From the NCBI GenBank assembly GCA_964388665.1, contig CAYMBJ010000061.1, positions 1-24,251 of the forward strand: a stretch of 24,251 bases of DNA, in the 5' to 3' direction. Positions within the stretch are counted from its first letter, which is position 1. Each line of letters starts with the position of its first letter. Shown one piece after another: positions 23,117 to 24,251 of this stretch. The notes beneath the pieces are model-generated. The model did not search any database, was not told where the DNA came from, and saw nothing but the letters and a program-made list of their open reading frames with translations. The DNA comes from CALCCV01 sp964388665. GTDB lineage: Bacteria > Bdellovibrionota > Bdellovibrionia > Bdellovibrionales > Bdellovibrionaceae. Made by a program: the position numbers and the translations under genes.

Positions 23117-23578
23117 TCACTTAGCAATCGTCGAGACAGCAAACCTATTACTACCACATTTTGGTCCATTCGGATAGACCTCTTGAAACTCAAGTGGAAC
23201 CTTTGCCGCCTCAAAGTATAAGATGTCTGGGTCACAGTTTGTCCGGTCAAAGACTCGAAAAGAAACATCCTCGGGCAATTGTTCATAGGCACCAAAATGT
23301 CGTATGAGAATCGTGAGGCCCTCTTTAGTTCGCTCACCCCGAACTATGGGCGGTGGTGGTATGACTGCCTGATCGAGACATTCGTCATATTTAACTTCAC
23401 CTTCGACCTCAATAGCTATTCTTTCGGGAAACACATCACTTGTGGCAACAATCACCTCATGATATGGAGTCATGATAGAGGCCGGGCAACTCAGTATTTC
23501 ATTTCCACCGTCGAAGTTATCGTTATTGCTGCAAGCTGAGATTAGCAATAAAGCGTATATTAGAGTCAAGATTTTCAT
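23117..23578 (-). CDS. Lipoprotein of unknown function
   Basis: A 153-residue protein with a lipoprotein signal (MKILTLIYALLLISAC; lipobox ISAC, lipidated Cys 16). Ser follows the cysteine, so by the E. coli +2 rule it would go to the outer membrane. The mature region has four further cysteines (LSCPAS, DECLDQ, TNCDPD, PKCGSN), compatible with two disulfides, and a Pro-rich stretch PPPP near the middle. No known family was recognised. ATG lies six bases after a promoter -10 element and has no Shine-Dalgarno sequence, so the message is predicted to be leaderless. It is divergent from the secreted protein at 23698. The stop falls within a direct repeat of TTAGCAATC (23110-23118 and 23121-23129). 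Confidence 0.75.
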   Translation of the reverse strand: MKILTLIYALLLISACSNNDNFDGGNEILSCPASIMTPYHEVIVATSDVFPERIAIEVEGEVKYDECLDQAVIPPPPIVRGERTKEGLTILIRHFGAYEQLPEDVSFRVFDRTNCDPDILYFEAAKVPLEFQEVYPNGPKCGSNRFAVSTIAK

Positions 23579-23584
23579 ATTTAG

Positions 23585-23613
23585 ATACTATGAACGCAAA
23601 TCCATAGGGTCAA
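23585..23613 (-). promoter_or_regulatory. Sigma-70-type promoter of the lipoprotein gene, leaderless
   Basis: On the minus strand, TTGACC (23613-23608), a 17-base spacer and TAGTAT (23590-23585) match the consensus. Only CTAAAT separates the -10 from ATG, so the predicted +1 is the A of the start codon itself. The -35 hexamer is identical to that of the rnr promoter. Confidence 0.6.
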
Positions 23614-23697
23614 TAGCAAAAAATGACAGATTGACTCCTATGTGGACTATCACCAGAAACCAGATAAAATTCGTTGTAACTACGAACGGGGAAAAAA

Positions 23698-24156
23698 ATG
23701 ATTTTTCGAATTTCATGTTTATTTGGCATTATTTTCTATGGTTTTTCTGCAATGGCCGTTACGCAGGAGTGGTATGGACCTGCAAAGATCACTTGGTCTG
23801 AAGACGATCCCGCGCTTGTTGCCTGCATGACAGTGCAGATCAAAAATCAAGGACATTATTCCTCTGAAGGCAACGTGTTTTGGGCAGGCTTTTTGCCGCA
23901 AGAGACAGATGGGTTTCAAATGCTTTCGACAAGTTATTGCCTCGTAGATGCACAAGGCTACTGTAAAGAAGCCTACGATGCGATAATCGAAGCGAAAGAT
24001 AGTGCTGGATGGAAAAACGATTTTTCAGAATATCCTAAGTTGACAGTTACAGCGAACTCTATGGGAAGGTATATTACCTTTTTAAGTCACGAAACGGGCG
24101 CTACAAAGTTTGTAATGGACCTTGACGCCTGTAAGACTTTTTTCTTGGTAGAATGA
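23698..24156 (+). CDS. Small secreted protein of unknown function
   Basis: A 152-residue protein with a signal peptide (MIFRISCLFGIIFYGFSAMA, cleavage before VTQEW). The mature ~132 residues look like a beta-rich single domain with aromatic-rich segments (QEWYGPAKITW, NVFWAGFLP, YITFLS). Cysteines in VACMTV, SYCLVD, GYCKEA and DACKTF give an even number that could form two disulfides. I do not recognise a family. GGGGA lies before ATG, and TAAAAT at 23665-23670 is a possible -10 with a poor -35. It is divergent from the lipoprotein, and the two might share regulation through their 119-base intergenic region. A hairpin lies beyond it at 24226-24251. Confidence 0.68.
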   Translation: MIFRISCLFGIIFYGFSAMAVTQEWYGPAKITWSEDDPALVACMTVQIKNQGHYSSEGNVFWAGFLPQETDGFQMLSTSYCLVDAQGYCKEAYDAIIEAKDSAGWKNDFSEYPKLTVTANSMGRYITFLSHETGATKFVMDLDACKTFFLVE

Positions 24157-24225
24157 AACTATAAAAGTCGGGAGTGATTTGCCTTACGAAACCGCGATTA
24201 GATGTATTGCGCAGTACTTGATCTG

Positions 24226-24251
24226 ACAACTCGACCTCGAATTTGAGTTGT
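24226..24251 (+). terminator. Hairpin at the right edge of the window
   Basis: ACAACTC (24226-24232) pairs with GAGTTGT (24245-24251), extendable by one G-T and one A-T pair, 70 bases after the last stop codon. The window ends here, so a T-run cannot be checked. The arm CAACTCGAC shares nine bases with the terminus of the palindromic element. Confidence 0.35.

Noticed and set aside
1..24251. CRISPR array, integron, prophage, toxin-antitoxin pair or defence island.
   Set aside because: No regularly spaced direct repeats, integrase, transposase, phage structural gene, or adjacent toxin/antitoxin-like pair could be identified.

Overview
The window looks like chromosome from a Gram-negative bacterium close to Bdellovibrio (Bdellovibrionota). 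This is an inference from gene content and style: tandem outer-membrane beta-barrel proteins that begin 'ASKARV', many small secreted proteins of unknown function, a secreted HNH nuclease, ThyX instead of ThyA, and moderate GC with gene-dense but mostly monocistronic layout. No rRNA, convincing tRNA, CRISPR array, phage gene or transposase gene is visible.

Layout. 1-491: C-terminal part of an unrecognised protein, open at the left edge. 492-1143: long non-coding stretch with a candidate structured small RNA (528-690). 1144-3443: two paralogous beta-barrel proteins. 3704-7817: RNase R with a long basic tail, overlapping an ABC1/UbiB-family kinase-like membrane protein. 7893-8672 (minus): secreted HNH endonuclease. 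9017-9733: ThyX. 9743-11035 (minus): lysine 2,3-aminomutase. 11349-13175: large secreted protein of unknown function behind a leader that can fold in two mutually exclusive ways. 13329-16266: methyltransferase, TonB-like protein and two small secreted proteins. 16374-18399: OmpR-type response regulator and histidine kinase with overlapping reading frames. 18685-21597: divergent AceE/transketolase-like ThDP enzyme. 21774-22952: single-domain response regulator and alpha/beta hydrolase. 23117-24156: divergent lipoprotein (minus) and secreted protein (plus).

The most notable non-genic signal is a palindromic MITE-like element. A 187-bp copy (18400-18586) has perfect 22-bp terminal inverted repeats and is flanked on both sides by CTAG. 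A shorter, decayed copy (13176-13260) has an identical left arm of 47 bp. Each copy begins immediately after the stop codon of the preceding gene, and the stop codon is part of the flanking CTAG or CTAA tetranucleotide.

A second recurring theme is promoters placed so close to the start codon that the mRNA would be leaderless or nearly so (RNase R, the lipoprotein, the alpha/beta hydrolase, possibly the methyltransferase). None of these has a convincing Shine-Dalgarno sequence for that start. Genes with longer leaders here (the secreted protein at 11349, thyX, the beta-barrels, the ThDP enzyme) do carry one.

Functional links between genes are mostly weak. The clear units are rnr plus the ABC1 kinase, and the response regulator plus histidine kinase. 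The rest appears to be independently transcribed housekeeping, envelope and secreted functions.
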